From: Bacillota bacterium
GTDB lineage: Bacteria; Bacillota_E; Sulfobacillia; Sulfobacillales; Sulfobacillaceae
DNA length: 5,173 nt
Assembly (NCBI GenBank): GCA_021802375.1
Contig: JAKAAL010000400.1
Location: 1 to 5,173 of the forward strand
Reading direction: 5' to 3'
The notes under the pieces were generated by a model. That model worked only from the letters and a program-made list of their open reading frames with translations. It was not told the DNA's origin and made no database searches. Shown here piece by piece: positions 5,128 through 5,173 of the stretch. The translations under genes and the position numbers were made by a program. Numbering within the stretch: position 1 is the first letter of the stretch; every line of letters starts with the position of its first letter.

Positions 5128-5173
5128 GTGGGCAATCATTCGGTACGTCGAACAAAGGCCGCCAAACTGGCAT
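5128..5173 (+). CDS. Start of an unidentified gene, cut by the window end
   Basis: A strong AGGAGG (5118-5123, within AAAAGGAGG) is followed four bases later by GTG, and the frame stays open to the window edge, giving the 15 residues MGNHSVRRTKAAKLA. The piece is basic and too short to assign to a family. It is transcribed divergently from the kinase-like gene and has a promoter candidate with an embedded palindrome upstream. The spacing to the GTG is slightly short but acceptable for a Gram-positive-type site. A DNA-binding protein would fit the basic N-terminus and divergent layout, but nothing visible proves it. Confidence 0.55.
   Translation, partial: MGNHSVRRTKAAKLA

Overview
The window looks like a piece of a moderately GC-rich, low-redundancy bacterial chromosome. 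Strong AGGAGG-type ribosome binding sites, frequent GTG starts and the style of the proteins suggest a Gram-positive, Firmicutes-like organism, perhaps a Sulfobacillus-type thermoacidophile. That placement is inference from appearance and has not been tested by a search. No mobile element, CRISPR array, tRNA or rRNA was seen.

Left block (1-2285, + strand): three tightly packed genes for late beta-oxidation-type steps of the phenylacetyl-CoA (Paa) pathway. A PaaH-type 3-hydroxyacyl-CoA dehydrogenase, one polypeptide in E. coli, is here split at a domain boundary into two reading frames joined by an ATGA overlap. The first frame enters from outside the window. A 400-residue PaaJ/PcaF-like 3-oxoadipyl-CoA thiolase follows 32 bases later. 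Together they would oxidise 3-hydroxyadipyl-CoA to 3-oxoadipyl-CoA and cleave it to succinyl-CoA and acetyl-CoA. An 11-bp hairpin follows the thiolase stop, between convergent genes.

Middle block (2373-4602, - strand): what seems to be a decayed galactose locus. galE (UDP-glucose 4-epimerase) is intact and has a strong Shine-Dalgarno. Just upstream, overlapping its start, lies only the last ~68 codons of galactokinase (galK). This remnant is abutted out of frame by a glycerate-kinase-family gene that lacks its last ~40 residues and is also frameshifted in a run of nine G. The layout reads as a deletion scar that removed the end of one kinase gene and the start of the other. By accident the glycerate kinase tail, the out-of-frame galK stretch and galE form one open frame of 496 codons. 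With galK gone, galE probably serves UDP-sugar interconversion rather than galactose catabolism.

Right block (4603-5173): about 525 bases without a convincing gene. It contains several inverted repeats, three copies of an 8-mer CCGAYYGG, and a promoter-like pair whose -35 box sits inside a perfect palindrome. It ends with a Shine-Dalgarno and GTG start of a + strand gene cut off by the window edge.
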